A DNA stretch of 64,000 nucleotides. Origin: Lunularia cruciata. Its lineage: Eukaryota > Streptophyta > Marchantiopsida > Lunulariales > Lunulariaceae. Location of the stretch: the NCBI GenBank assembly GCA_948567375.1, contig OX419755.1, forward strand, positions 253,001-317,000, written 5' to 3'. The position numbers were made by a program, and so were the translations under genes. Below are positions 21,654 through 33,885 of the stretch, in pieces; the stretch's first letter is position 1, and each line of letters opens with the position of its first letter. The notes below the pieces were generated by a model that saw only the letters and a list, made by a program, of their open reading frames with translations, searched no databases and was not told the DNA's origin.

Positions 21654-22679
21654 CATGTAATCTTCCGAGGATAGGAGACCTGAAGAGAAACACTAAAAAA
21701 GAAACACATAGTTTCACACTCAACCTCCAAGGCCCAAAGGAGCATTGTAAAAGACCCAATACCAAGGAGAGAAATAGGAGAATGGAAGATTACATTAGGA
21801 CATTTGAATGAGAGAAACTCCGAATGCCTAGCATGAGATTTGGCTTTGGTATTTGTAGGGAGTATACAGGACCTTCGGAACCTTCTCAAGAAGCTTCCTT
21901 AAGCCACTTTCTTGGAGTGTAAGCCAAGTTAACCGGGAAGCTTCTCAAAAAAAAGAAGCTTTCTTCTAGAAGTCGCTTACTTAGCATGCAAGCTAAGCTA
22001 GTTGTAAACTTCTAGAAGCTACCTACTTGGGGTGCAAGCTATGATTGCCGGGAGCTTCCCAAGAAGCTTCTTAGATACTCTTGGAATATTCTAGGCTAAT
22101 TTGAGCTATTTGCTACTTTCTTAGCCCTAATTAACTTTGTCACTAAACTCCATATTGTATTATATAGCACCTTGATTGTATTATATAGCAAAAGGGACTT
22201 CTCTCAAGGGAAGCTCCAGCCTTGGATTAGATACATGGATTTGTGACATGGCAGTGATCTCTACCCTTAAATTAGTTGCATGCATGGGTGACATGTTGAT
22301 TATGATCCTATTTGGTTGGTCAAATTATATTTGACCAAAGGGAATCTTTAGGGAATCTTCTTATATGAATCTCCAAATTGCACAAGTGAGGTACCATTGG
22401 AAAGCTCTGAATGAGACACCTAAGGAGAAGGAAGACCAACCTTTCCTCTACTAAGAGGAGGGGGGAGTTGCACATTTTTGAGGTCTAATTCATCTATTTA
22501 GGCCCCAAAATTGGCTTTGTAGTTTCCAAGCTATTTTTGACACATGCACTATTAGCAAAAGTCCTCTTTTGGTGACACCTCTATCTCATCTACCTAGCAC
22601 ATCATATATATAACATCCTTCCAGATGTTACCAAGCTAATTTTCACCTCTAGCTAATATATCTAGCTATTGGTATTACA
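21654..22679 (-). repeat. 5' LTR of element G, interrupted by H1
   Basis: In plus orientation it begins TGTAATCTTCCGAGGATAGG and ends TATCTAGCTATTGGTATTACA; the latter is the exact reverse complement of the start of the E LTR (44826). Internal stretches such as tttgaccaaagggaatctt also match E in reverse complement. Without H1 it is about 606 bp. Confidence 0.82.
21746..22165. mobile_element. LTR-like unit H1 inserted in the G LTR
   Basis: The unit starts TGTAAAAGACC and is about 75-80 percent similar by eye to H2. It interrupts the G LTR between ggcccaaaggagca and gcaccttgattg; flanks agcat (21741-21745) and agcac (22166-22170) are a near-match 5-bp duplication. It contains about 60-bp tandem repeats with aagcttc and gcaagctaagctag motifs. 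Confidence 0.65.
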
Positions 22680-22819
22680 GATTGCATTTTGAAAATTCTA
22701 CCCAAAGTGTGAGATGATGAAACAACATAAAATGATGTTTGAGTAGTACATGGACACAAAGAGAAAATAAATTTGGTGGTCCATAAATTCCATCTATCCC
22801 ATTCCTATTCTCATACCAA

Positions 22820-23290
22820 TGTAAAAGACCAAAGAGAGAAATAGAAGAATGGAAGATCACATTGGGACTCTTGAATGAAGGAAACTTTGAATGCCTAGTA
22901 TGAGCTTGGACTTTGATATTTATATGGAACATAAAAGGCTCTTGAGAAGCTTCTCAAGAAGCTTTCTAAAAGTTGTCTTCTTAGAGTGCAAGCTAAGCTA
23001 ACAGGGAAAATTCTCAAGAAGCTTCCTTCTAGAAACCGTGTACTTGGTGTGCAAGCTAAACTAGTCAAGAAGCTTCTTTCTAGAATCCATCTACTTGGCA
23101 TGTAAGCTAAGCTAGCCAAGAAGCTCCCCAAGAAGCTTCCTCCTAGAAGTCACCACTTGATATACATATTACCCAATACTTGGAAGGTACTAAGTAGCTT
23201 CTAGAATATTTGTATAATTCTTGGCTAATTTGGTCTATTTGCTACTTTGTTAGTCTCAACTAACTTGTTTGTAAACTCCATATTGTTACA
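22820..23290. mobile_element. LTR-like unit H2
   Basis: Starts TGTAAAAGACC and ends ATATTGTTACA, so TG...CA. It carries three to four degenerate copies of a 55-65-bp tandem repeat (aagaagcttc..tctagaa..gcaagctaagctag). No matching 5-bp flank was found (accaa / aattt), and strand cannot be decided. Confidence 0.6.
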
Positions 23291-25150
23291 AATTTGGTGA
23301 GGGTTTGGAAGCAAGTTGGTTTTGGTTCCTTTCTTGTTGAGACCATTACCTCCAACAACCGATACCAAAACAACATGGTGACTGATTTCCTTAGGGCTAG
23401 TTTGTGATTAAGGGATCTAAGATGAGTGTATCAAGATTATAGCGGTAACAAGGTGATGATGAGGTAAATTAAAGATAAAATAAGCAAAAAAAATTCCTTC
23501 TACACTCTATTGAGGGTTAACTCCCTTGGTTGCCCTAATTAGGATTGCAACACCTTTGACCACTTGACTCCCAACTTCATCTTGTAGACTAGAGAGTTAA
23601 GATGTCAAAGTGTAGAGCATTGTACTCTTTAGGTCTTCCTCCTCTCCTCCAACTTCTAGAAGGATGCACTTCATTTACAAATGACTTACATATTCTTAGA
23701 GTGCTATTATGGTACTAGGACTTTGTTACACACTTTCTAGATATCACTTTTGTAGAGGATATCCTTCATATAGAGGACATTATTTTCCTAGGGGATCCAT
23801 AGATGACATTTTGTATGCTCTCCTTTAGTATTGCTTCTCAAATGACCTACCTACTTCTCACGGTTCTTCCTTGTATGATCTTCATATCATGTTCAACAGC
23901 TTTTGATAAGAGGATTACAAGAGTCTTTAATGATGTAATTGGACTAAGGACTTTTGAGTGTGTAATAGATGACTTGGGGGTTTAATAGATAGCACTACCA
24001 TTTTATATGGAGGTGTATGCATACTTTTGATAGAATAGATGACACTTGTAGTATTTTGGTGTAGTTGTACACTCTTTACACCTTTGCCTTCTTCTCATTT
24101 TGGGCTAATCTTGGAAACGTATATTTTAGAAGTGAAGAAGGGATCCATTTCTCTTGATGTACTATTATGGTAGATGAGAGAATAGATTGTCTCCTAGGCA
24201 TGATATGATCTCCTATCCTTTGTCTCTTACCTTCCAATTGGACTTGAGGTTTATAGTTTTCTTTAATGGATCAATAATTTTAGAAAGCTCTACAATCTCT
24301 TCTAGTTGACCTATCTATTCCTTGTGTTATGAGTGCACATCTTTTCCCTTACTCTAGCAAAGATGAGGCTCTTGAATCTTAGCTTAACCTTGTATTAGGA
24401 CATTCTGATTTACATAAACTATTTTCTCTATGTGATGATGTTTTGCTTAGGTTTGGTCCACTTGTATGTTATGGTTATGGATCCCACTTACCATGTGGTT
24501 TTGAAGGGGGTGATTACCTATCTTCTTGGATGGTCCATGAGCAGAGCTGCAATAGCAAATGCCTCCAAGTTTAAGGGTGTGTAGTGAAGTCAAGTTTTTG
24601 CTCCTTTAGCCTTGGAGTTATATGGAGCTATGGATATGTATCCGTCCTATTTATTCAAGATTGCATGAGAGCTTACACTAGAGGTTTTTCATTTTCTGAT
24701 ATTATAGTTTACTTAACTAGCAGTTGTCCTTTGTAGAGAGAGAGTTTTCACTTTCCTATATTGTAGTTTACTTAAACAGCCTCTGTCTATTGCTCTACAA
24801 AGTGCAATGATTTGTGCAATCCTGAGGAGGGCAATCACACGAGGTGGTATTTCTTAGGAAGTTCCACTTTTAAGTTTTACATAAGAGCTGTTGACTTATA
24901 TAACTATAAAATTGTAAATACTGTAATACAGAATTCTTCTTCTCAATATTATTGGGTTTTAATCCAACTGTACCTATCAGATTTCAAGAATTTTCCTGTT
25001 TTCGCTCCATTTTATCTGTTAGGTTTTGTCCTTCTTCGGCTTCAAGGGTCATCCTATACTTCTTATTATACCATGTGTGCTTCGGGTACATTTAAGTCAT
25101 TTAGTTTTGGGATAAACTTAAGTCTTTCTGTCAACTTGAGGTGCCGTTAA
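23291..25150. other. No recognised gene
   Basis: AT-rich DNA with scattered stops in all frames. A 112-codon open frame at 24812-25150 shows no domain and no similarity that I recognise. Probably decayed transposon or intergenic sequence. Confidence 0.5.
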
Positions 25151-26737
25151 AATCCGAAAGCCACAGTTGGGTACAGCGTCCATATGTGGGAACGGGTATG
25201 ACGTTTGCTGCTTAGGTGGAACTTTAAAACGTCAGAATACAGGTGCCGCACGCTTTACCAACAGGAGAGAAAGAGCCGCGCACCATATTACGGGCTTTGC
25301 GGTCTCAATCCAACCAGTGGCTGCTTGAGACAGGGACATCCATTTATTAATATTGATTTGGGCCTCAAGATCCTGGGCTAGTGAAATCCCGTGCAAACCG
25401 GCTCTATATGCAGGTGCTAAGATGCCAGAAAATGAATGTGGAGCCCACTTCCAAGAGGTGCTCGCTCCTTGTTTGTGTTCAGTGAGGAAAGTGCAAGGCG
25501 TTAGCAAGATGAAGAACCTCTTCTGACTTGAGCTAACTCGCTCGACCAAACGATTCCTTGTCCTTCAAAGCACGTCGCGGGTTAGAACTAGAGGATGAAG
25601 GTATGCAATACTTATGTGAGTGATGGAGGGGAAGAGTAATGACCGGAGGTCGAGTGATGAAGTTTGCATGTCGTAGTTTCTTTCCCGAAAGGAAGAACCC
25701 TTGGGCATCATTCTGAAGTTTTGTGACTGTTATGGTCCGTTCATCACTTTTTAGTTCGACTTGCTTTAGTTGCAGGTGTTTCTAGACTATCTGCGACAAG
25801 CCTATGTGATCTACACCCCGCTTGCAGCTTCGTCCTGAACCAGACGTCAATGCAGAGAAGTTGAGGATTTAATTCATTCTCATTAGAGGAAAGTTTTATG
25901 CTGCCCGCCCTGAATTTAGTACGCAGTTGGAAAGCTTAACATCCTCTCTCTTCATCCAGAAGCGAATGGCTACTTCTGCTGGATTCCTTCTCGTGACAGG
26001 TTCTGTCCACTTATCTTCATCAGCTTGTAAGTGAAACAACGCACCCATGTGGTTCGAAAAAAAGAACATGTGAAACCAGGAAAGGAGATACTTCAGGAGA
26101 TTGTTTTTTCAACTTAGTTGTACCACCGCAGAACGTTGAAAACAGAAAGTTGATCTGCAAATTCTCAAGCTGATGTGAGATTGAGAATCTGCAGCAATCG
26201 TTAGGGCACACCTTACGAACTTGAAGGCGAAGCAGATTATACACTCAAGTGTGGGTATTGAGCCGGGACCATTGTTAGCTCGCGAATTGATTTACACCAC
26301 GCCGAGGGAGATTCCTTGAGCCAGAGAAATCACGTTTTAGTTCAAGATAATACGAGGACTGGGTATAGAAGCTCACTGCGGTTGGTCAAACATCCGTCTG
26401 TTAGCATGCTAGTTTGTCACCTTGGCTTGGGCATGATATAATAATCTCAGCCTAATGCTGGTCCGGAAGCGTATACACCTTTCGGGAGAATAGCAAAGAT
26501 AGGAAACCAAAGTTTTTCTAAGTTGGAGAAGGAGAATAGTCTTCAGGTCTATATAGCATGAATCTTTCCAGCACAAACGTTTTCATGTGACAGAAGAGGA
26601 AATCGTATATCATTCGATTCTGGAAGGAAGTCGTCAGCGGACAGGAGCTTCTTCAGGTCGCAGAGACCTGTGACAAGAGCAGTGCAGCGCGTTCGGGGAG
26701 ATTTAGTATACCGGGTCAGTGACCCATCACAGATATC
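25151..26737. other. Upstream region of the PAF-AH-like gene
   Basis: Base composition is more balanced than to the left. A minus-strand open frame of 105 codons (25549-25232) has no recognised domain. A TATA-like tgatataataatc lies at about 26434-26446, some 300 bp before the start codon, and may be the promoter or part of a 5' leader. Nothing else can be supported. Confidence 0.4.
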
Positions 26738-29700
26738 ATGGGCCTTCCAAAGCCTTTGGGAGAGTACACTGTAGGCTTCGGAGATTTCGACCTACGAAGA
26801 ATCGACGACAAGCCCCTGTCGGAAGTCCCCAGCTGCCCTCCATTTCGTGTGTTCTATCCTACCAACGTCAAACAACCAACTGTTTGGCGAAATCGGTGCT
26901 CGCGTGCTTGGCTTCCGGAGTTTTCTTACACGTGGGGTTACTGCTGTACGGCGCTGAAGCCCTCCACATATTTCCATCGCGTGCTCCTCTGGGTCATCGC
27001 CAGTATGTGCGCTCCTCTCCTCTGTTTGCTCACATTTTTACGCGGGTTTCGCTACTCAGGAACCACACTTGCTTCTCAGCTAGCTGCATACAGTTTTCTT
27101 TCTCCAATTTCTTGACCTACCAGAACTTCTGGGGCCTTTCTTCACCAGCTAAATGAGACAGGGATGTTGGTAGTAATGTAGGCTGTTTTTGGTCACGCGG
27201 AAGAAGTATGTCGTTTGTTCCTGATGCTGTTGCACGTCGTAGTGTCACCGTAGACATTATTGCATTTGGGTCTGTCTTCAACCCTTCCACACTAATATCT
27301 GTATTCCATGATTCATTACGTCGAGCGTGGTAGTAACCCACGTACAATCGTGAGCCTACTAGATGTTTCTGTTGGCTTCCGTTCTCTTTCTTTTGAACTC
27401 TATCTGTGTTCAATCAAGAAGTTCTCAAATTGTGAATTGCCAGTTCAGAAATTTCATTCCAGGTCGACGTTAAGAATCTGACCGATGCGCGTAGCTTGCA
27501 TCAATATCATTGAAGGGTAAATTGGTCAGATTGTCGATATTTGATATAATCTGCTTTCAACAATGTCCGACCAAGGGAGAAAAAACAGGAAATGGTTGTG
27601 AGACAGCATCCCCAACCTTACTGGGGTTTTACTGACGTGAGCGGTGTCGTTTAAGACTTTGTTGAACTCTATCGGCCAAGTTCTCTTTTACTTTAGACGT
27701 GAAGTCTAGCACGGATTCATGAGCTTGAAAGGAACGGACTGCCCTTATCGGGGAAGGTCGAGATGCAGGGCCTGGCAAATTCTGATATTCTGATATTGAT
27801 AAGTGAACTTCTAGCCTCAAGTTCGGAAAGTAGGTGTCTACTCAGTGGGAACGGTCAGTAAATGGCCTGAAGTTTCAGATGTTTTCACGTCCTGGATGAT
27901 TTTAAACTCCATTCATCTAGTCGTTGCTGGTTTCCGCGTACAGGCGTCATTCATGTCATCGTTTGGCCGTGGTCAACAATCCATGCGCGAGTAGGTGCTC
28001 CACTTCTTCCACCTCCAGGAGAGCATGAGGAAGACTCTTTTCTCCCTGTGGTTATATTTTCACACGGTTTGTGGTCTTGCCGAACAACATACAGCGCGTT
28101 CTGCTGCGATTTGGCCTCACATGGCTATGGTAAAAGGTCCTCGCACTTTCTACATTGGATGGTTTAGTTTATCACAGTTTTTACCATCCACTTCAGGTAC
28201 TGGGTTGAATATTAATAACTTATCGGGGCAGAAAGCAAACTCTCCTTCATTCCCTGATTGTCTTTTAATCTAGTTCTAGCATGCTGACTTTGGACTTTTA
28301 CTGTTTGACAGTTGTCGTGGCTGTGGAACATCTGGATGGTTCTGCACAAATGGCAACATATACGGACTTTCAAGGGAGAAAGAAATACTTGGCTCACGCT
28401 CATATAGGTGAATCTTTGGAAAAGATCTCCCTTGATGAACGTGCTAAACAACTCAAGCAGGTGAGGAGACGTCTGCCCGGTGATTGCTTGAGACGATGTA
28501 AATTGGCTCTTTTGACCGTTGACAGAATCCTACGTGTATTACAATATTTTCAACTTCTAGCTGACAGTTCTAAATGAGGTCTAGAAAAATGTTGACAGGA
28601 GAAGGGAAGAGCATATCTTGCCGCTACTCTTCTGACTCAGTATATTAAACTGAACATCCACTCATGTTTTTAAGGAAGACAGAGAGATTACTAGCTGTTT
28701 CCTTTCTCCACAGGAACGAGCTCTTAAGGGCACGGATAGCGCTAGTCCTTGAATACATCACGCTAGATAGTATGCTAGAAACGAGGTCAGTGTGTTGTTG
28801 TGTTTGCCAGATTGTTGCCGTTTTCTTTATCACGACAAAGATGGTTCTTACATCTAGAATACGAGAACATGGATATGTCCTTGCAGAGAGCATTGGAAAT
28901 TCAAAAAGTAGTAGATATTTTGGAGAACCTTCAAGAAGGACTTCTCACTCAAGGCTCGAACACAGTTACTGGCAATGCAAAGCTGGACGTGACATGCTTG
29001 CTACATAGGCTAGACCTGAATCACTTGGCTGTTGCTGGTCATTCTTTTGGTGGAGCAACTGCTGTGGTTGCAGCTGGCTTAGACAATCGATTCAAATGCT
29101 GCATGGGTATGGATGTGTGGTGGGAACCAACTGAAAAGGTATGGTGTCTCCAGAGGTAGCAAGATCAGTCAACAGAAACACGAGTCCTCCATCCTTATAA
29201 TGGTTTTGTTAGGAAAACACCACACTCACATACAAATTAGATGTCCCGATATGAAATCTGTCATCCTGTAGGTGTATGCTTCCCAACATCTCCGAACTTA
29301 TAGTGAGCCACCGATAATATTCTGGAGATCCCTTCAGAGTGAAGAAGTAAGGACCCTGTCTAATTTCGTCTGTGCGGTAATAGATCTCATGTTTGCCAGC
29401 TTGTCCTAACTTGAGACATTATATGTACAACGGTTATTGTTGAAATTGACCTTTTGTTTATGTAATTGTTTCTATATATCGTATTCTAGTCCGAATCAGT
29501 TTGTGAACCTGACTTGAGTTTCTTCATAGTCTGTGAGGTCAAGTAGCAAGGGTTTATTTCACGACAGGTAAGTAATGCATACCTGAACGCGAGTCAGTTA
29601 TTACTCCATATGTCAAGGAGCTACCCGTTACCCTAGACCCTTGAAGTCGAAGATCAGGGTTTCTCGTCTCTCTGCCCGAGTGATTCTCATATGATAGAAC

Positions 29701-30896
29701 TCTTTGCGTCTCTGTAACTACTCCTTCCTTGAGATAGTGTAGGTCAGAGAACTGGGTGGCTGTACTTAGTACAAGGTTATATTAACAGCATCTATTGATT
29801 ATTTGGATTTGTAGGTGAGTTTTGAGAAAACTGCGGGACGGGTGCCCATGCTTCTCCTCAATACAGAGAAATTTGATTGGAAAGCTCTGCGTGATGCTCG
29901 TCTGGTTTTCCTCAACGGAAGAGTTGCAGCGAGCAGTGAAGAAGAGCCTCTAGTGACAGACGTTTACACTATCAAGGTAAGCCGGTGATTTGTTTCTCGG
30001 CAAGAGGAAAACAAGTAAACGTAGGTGATCTATCTAGGCTTGAGCAAGGATAATTGCAGTTTATTGTCTTCGAAAATTTTAAGCTACAAAATCTAGACTC
30101 TTAGTTTGTCCTTCCGCTGTCGCATTTCATGTCCTCGTGCACCAACCTACAATATTTTAACTTAATGCAGGGAACAGTGCACCAAGATCAGTCAGATTTT
30201 CCTCTCATCTTCAAGTCTACGGCCAAGAGAATGGGGTAGGTTGTCGATTACACTTCTGAAACGTCTCTTCGCTCCCCTTGGAAAGCCTTTAAATTTGCCG
30301 AAGCTCAATTTCGCCTCACTTATATCTAAATGGCTTGTCGTAAGGAGCTGTTCGGTGCTACTGAGGTATCGCACTTCCGTGACGTCATGGCATTGCTTAA
30401 CTTGCTTACGACTTGCTTACGACTTGCTTACGACTTGCTTACGACTTGCTTAACTAGCTTACGACTGGAACATATGTCTGACATCAGTGTGCTATGCCTT
30501 CAGCACATGACCGGTGAGCGTGTCCTTTTCGGTTTGTCAGCACAAAAAGCATGTGTACTAACAGTTGTTTTGCTGTTCTTTTGTAGATTTACTGGTGACT
30601 TGGAGCCGCTACTCGCTAAAAATATTAACAACAGACTCTGCCTAGAGTTTCTACAGAAGCATTTACTTTCCGCTGGTGAGGTGCCTTTGATCCCATGAAG
30701 TCACCTGCAGAAAGGGTTTAAGCAAATTATCAGGACCAAGATAGTTCAAGATCGAGCTGATTCCATATGTACTTCGGATCTTAATGTTCTGTACGTGCTG
30801 TTTCTTTTTGCAGGAACTGTGATTCCACATCCAGTCACCAGTGTGCCAGAAGACGAGAAGCATCTGCTGAAAGGCAGCGTACAACCAACTCATTAG
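26738..30896 (+). CDS. PAF-acetylhydrolase-like serine hydrolase, nine exons
   Basis: Exons: 26738-27002, 27944-28129, 28312-28460, 28714-28785, 28841-29138, 29815-29976, 30171-30235, 30587-30675, 30814-30896; all introns GT...AG, total about 456 codons, close to the usual size. The product is an alpha/beta-hydrolase that removes short or oxidised acyl chains from phospholipids. Evidence: LGEYTVGFGDFD near the N-terminus, VVIFSHGLWSCRTTYS, VVAVEHLDGSA, the nucleophile elbow AGHSFGGATAV (Ser at 29043-29045), Asp in MGMDVWWEP (29112-29114), His in GTVHQ (30180-30182), and LEFLQKHLL near the end. No signal peptide is visible, as in the cytosolic type. Phases agree at all junctions except exon 3 to exon 4, where the obvious sites (CAG/gtgagg, ccacag/GAAC) leave the frame one base out; an acceptor 29 bases upstream would keep it open. 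Intron 4 is only 55 nt. Confidence 0.85.
30399..30470 (+). repeat. 11-bp tandem repeat in intron 7
   Basis: About five copies of acttgcttacg in a row, the last ones slightly changed, within intron 7 (30236-30586) of the PAF-AH-like gene. Confidence 0.9.
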
Positions 30897-33570
30897 CTCA
30901 GTCACTTTGTAAAATATTGTCAATTTGCTTTTGTGCAGAATATTGGCATCTCGTTATAAGAAAGTAGGCACACCAACATGTGTTGGTGCATATCATGGTT
31001 AGATCAAGTTACTCGTTGAGAAGAGTTCCCAAATGTCACAACTGCGGCGTTATTGAGGTACCAGAATAGCCTCATATGACCACTTCAGCTTGACAAGACG
31101 GCAAATGGTCATGTTTGTTCAATATGTGGAGAGCAACTGGCAAAGTCAGTAGCATCGGTTCCGAAACTTGTGCAATACTTACCAGCGAGTGTAGATACCC
31201 ATCGAGGCTCGCAACGTACAGTAATCTATCTTTTCTTTTACGCATATCAGCTTTGGACCGTTGCGGCTTTATTAGTATTTACCTTCACCGTAACCTGAAG
31301 ATACATAGTTTGCTTTTGCGAAACTGAATGCATAAACAACTTGAGACAGATTCTGGTCAATGTTTGGCCCTGGTAGGAAAACTTAGATATCGGGACGATA
31401 TTGGATCCATTGCTTGTGGTGGAGTTTGCAAGAGAAACATTTGTTGGAAAAGCGAATTGGATGGTGAAATAGAGTACGATTATTCCAATCTTTCTCATTC
31501 AAGAAATCAAAGATTTGACAATTTATTGACATAACAACCCCATAATCTACCCTCAATTTACTTCCAAGAAAATTATCATGTAAAAGATATTCGTACTATT
31601 CTCGATCCACACGAGGAGTATGCTTTATACATTGTTATATGGTCACCTCTATAATATATCATGTAAGATTGTAAACAATACTTACTATTTTACTTATCTT
31701 AATTATTCCAATAAATAAGGAGTTAACATTACAACAGCCCAACTTCTATGACAAGTTAACTGGAATTATTCATATTCGGCAAAGCATGAAGCTCAAAATA
31801 AGTGTTTTCTCGGTTATCTATTGTGTGACATGAACTCTAATATGATAATATGAACTTCTAAGACCCGAACAACTTTAGTTGAGAAAATTCAATTTTAATA
31901 AATAGAGCAAACTATAAATGAGGCGGGAAATGTGAGGAACAATAGATCCAAGTCCTCAAAAATATAACGATCAAGTTTTCCTTTGGAGATCACCTTTACA
32001 AAAAAATTATTTTCGCTTCAAATCAGCAAAAATATATTTATAAAAAGTATTATCAATACAAGATTCTGAAACTATAAACTATTTTTAGAGACAAGCTCTT
32101 GTAAGAAAAGTTGAAGTTGCTAAGGTTTTTAAATTTCTATAATCTTATAATAAAATATTAGCATAGTAAATTAATGTATGAGTGCAATTTCTAGACATAT
32201 CGTACTTACAGCTATTAGGCCTTTGATATACTGTTTAATATATTTTTATGAATTTTAAGTCAAATATTAAAGATAGTTTAGAGATATAAATTTATAAAAG
32301 TTTAAATGGTACTCAACATGTTTTTGACTACTTACTAAAACAGATTAAAAGAAACCAAGTCCCTCCCAAGGCATTGTGGTTTCCACTAACGCACAACCAA
32401 GGTCTATTGCACCTAGTTCATAGTGATACCACCATATTGACTTAAAATATCAGATCATTTTAGAATCAGCTATCAGAATAAAATTACATAACTTTTGAGG
32501 TGACAAAGATAATGTCTCTTTCGAATTAGTTTTTATTTTTTTTATAATCTAATCAGGATAATACTAACAGCATTCACTCCGCATGTTAAAAAGCATAGTT
32601 ACAAAAGCATTAATTTTTTTAAGGAAAAAACACGGAGCAAAGAAGAAAGAGGTTCACTTAATAAAAAGGATTAAAATCGCTTGTAAATTTTTATAAGAAC
32701 TATAATTTCTTGAATTTATACTATGTATGAATATCTTCAACAGATTTAAAAATCAGAAACTATAATATCATATTCCATATATAGAACCAATATGTATGTA
32801 TTATAGGTTTTAGATTATAAACGATTGAATAATATCTAAACCAGAATAATCATATAAGAACCTTGGGCTTGAATAGCGGACCCATACTAACTATTCAGTT
32901 AGCTGAATAAAACACTAATATATGATTTTATATAACTAATAGATATTTAAATTTAGAAGATAAATATTTTATTGAAATTTTGAATAACTGGCAATCATAA
33001 TACTGGATAATAGTAAAGCTAATAGAGGCTAAATTACTTGCATGATGATTTCTTGGCTCCGCTTCCAGTCGAGCTAAAATTTTGCTGCTAATATTGTCAC
33101 GATAAGAATTGTGAATTACAGGTCAGACAGATCGACTGGTAATGTCCCAAGGTCCCACGGCATGTTCACAAACTATTTCTCATATCTCGGTAAATTCTTA
33201 GGTTCATATTGGCATTCACTGCCTATCAGATAAAGGTTTTGTTTTTTGTTTTTTTAATGGTTTTTTTTGTTTTTGGTTTTTGGTTTTTTGGTTTTTTTGG
33301 GTATTTTTTTTAGCGTACCATAAGTTGGATGGATTCTAAGCTTAAACAAACAAGTGAAAACTAGAAAACCTTGTTATTCCGACTATGAATGTTAAAGAAT
33401 GCTCATATACTCAATACTCAATCGTGTAATATTTCATCCAATGAGATCTTATTTTGCTACATATGACTTAGGATACTGATAAGAGGGTACTCTTCTTGTC
33501 ATTCCAATGAAATTGTTAGATCATATTGGATCATATCCTTGTTTATCGTAGAAAGAAAGCGATTACATGA
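30897..33570. other. Intergenic DNA downstream of the PAF-AH-like gene
   Basis: The first few hundred bases are presumably 3' UTR and flank. From about 31540 the DNA becomes strongly AT-rich with no open frame above 60 codons. A T/G low-complexity tract lies at 33238-33312. No gene, RNA or transposon boundary was recognised. Confidence 0.55.
33238..33312. repeat. T-rich low-complexity tract
   Basis: Runs of T broken by single or double G (gttttttg, ggttttttgg) over about 75 bp. Confidence 0.9.
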
Positions 33571-33574
33571 AAAT

Positions 33575-33885
33575 TCAACAAATTATGTTTTGGAAGAGAG
33601 TAGGGGTAATTTATGGAAACGCACAAAGGCAAGTCAGCTCAAGATCAAGGAGCATCATGATGAGTAAAGTTAGAAAGTAGTAGTAGTAGTAAAGAATGAT
33701 CTATTACTCTTGTATGATGCCTCACATAAAGTTCTCGAGAAAATTAGATTTGAAGTGGATGGGACCGCACATAGTAACCAAAGTCTTTAACACCCCGTCA
33801 TTGCCATTTGCAGAACTCAAGAGTAATCTGCTTGCTACAAGGTTAGCTGGATGGAGGGCTCACAATTACTACAACTAGTCATAGA
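33575..33885 (+). pseudogene. Integrase C-terminus (element F)
   Basis: The frame 33696-33878 reads KFSRKLDLKWMGPHIV and ATRLAGWRAHNYY, matching the integrase tail of element B (FPRKLHLTWMGPY, ATxVNGRRVRKYW). Upstream KASQLKIKEHHDE is a decayed linker. It is the only internal part of F left. Confidence 0.75.

Larger units (their letters stand above)
18071..22679 (-). mobile_element. Element G: truncated Ty3/gypsy element (chromovirus-like), minus strand
   Basis: Minus-strand order is LTR (22679-21654), gag, protease, RT, RNase H, integrase; integrase is cut at 18071 by the end of element B. Its LTR is clearly related to that of element E, so G probably belongs to the same chromodomain lineage although the C-terminus is not in view. 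All modules are heavily decayed. Confidence 0.82.

Noticed and set aside
24812..25150. 112-codon plus-strand open frame
   Set aside because: Low-complexity hydrophobic and aromatic reading in AT-rich DNA with no similarity I recognise.
25232..25549. 105-codon minus-strand open frame upstream of the PAF-AH-like gene
   Set aside because: No recognisable domain, no splice context, no related frame in the window; length is within chance in this less AT-rich stretch.
26719..27156. 145-codon open frame overlapping exon 1 of the hydrolase gene
   Set aside because: It is another frame of the exon; the frame starting at 26738 has the family motif and a good GTATGT donor in the correct phase.
31560..33230. 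Possible organelle-derived insertion because of high AT content
   Set aside because: No organelle gene, tRNA or rRNA could be read in it.
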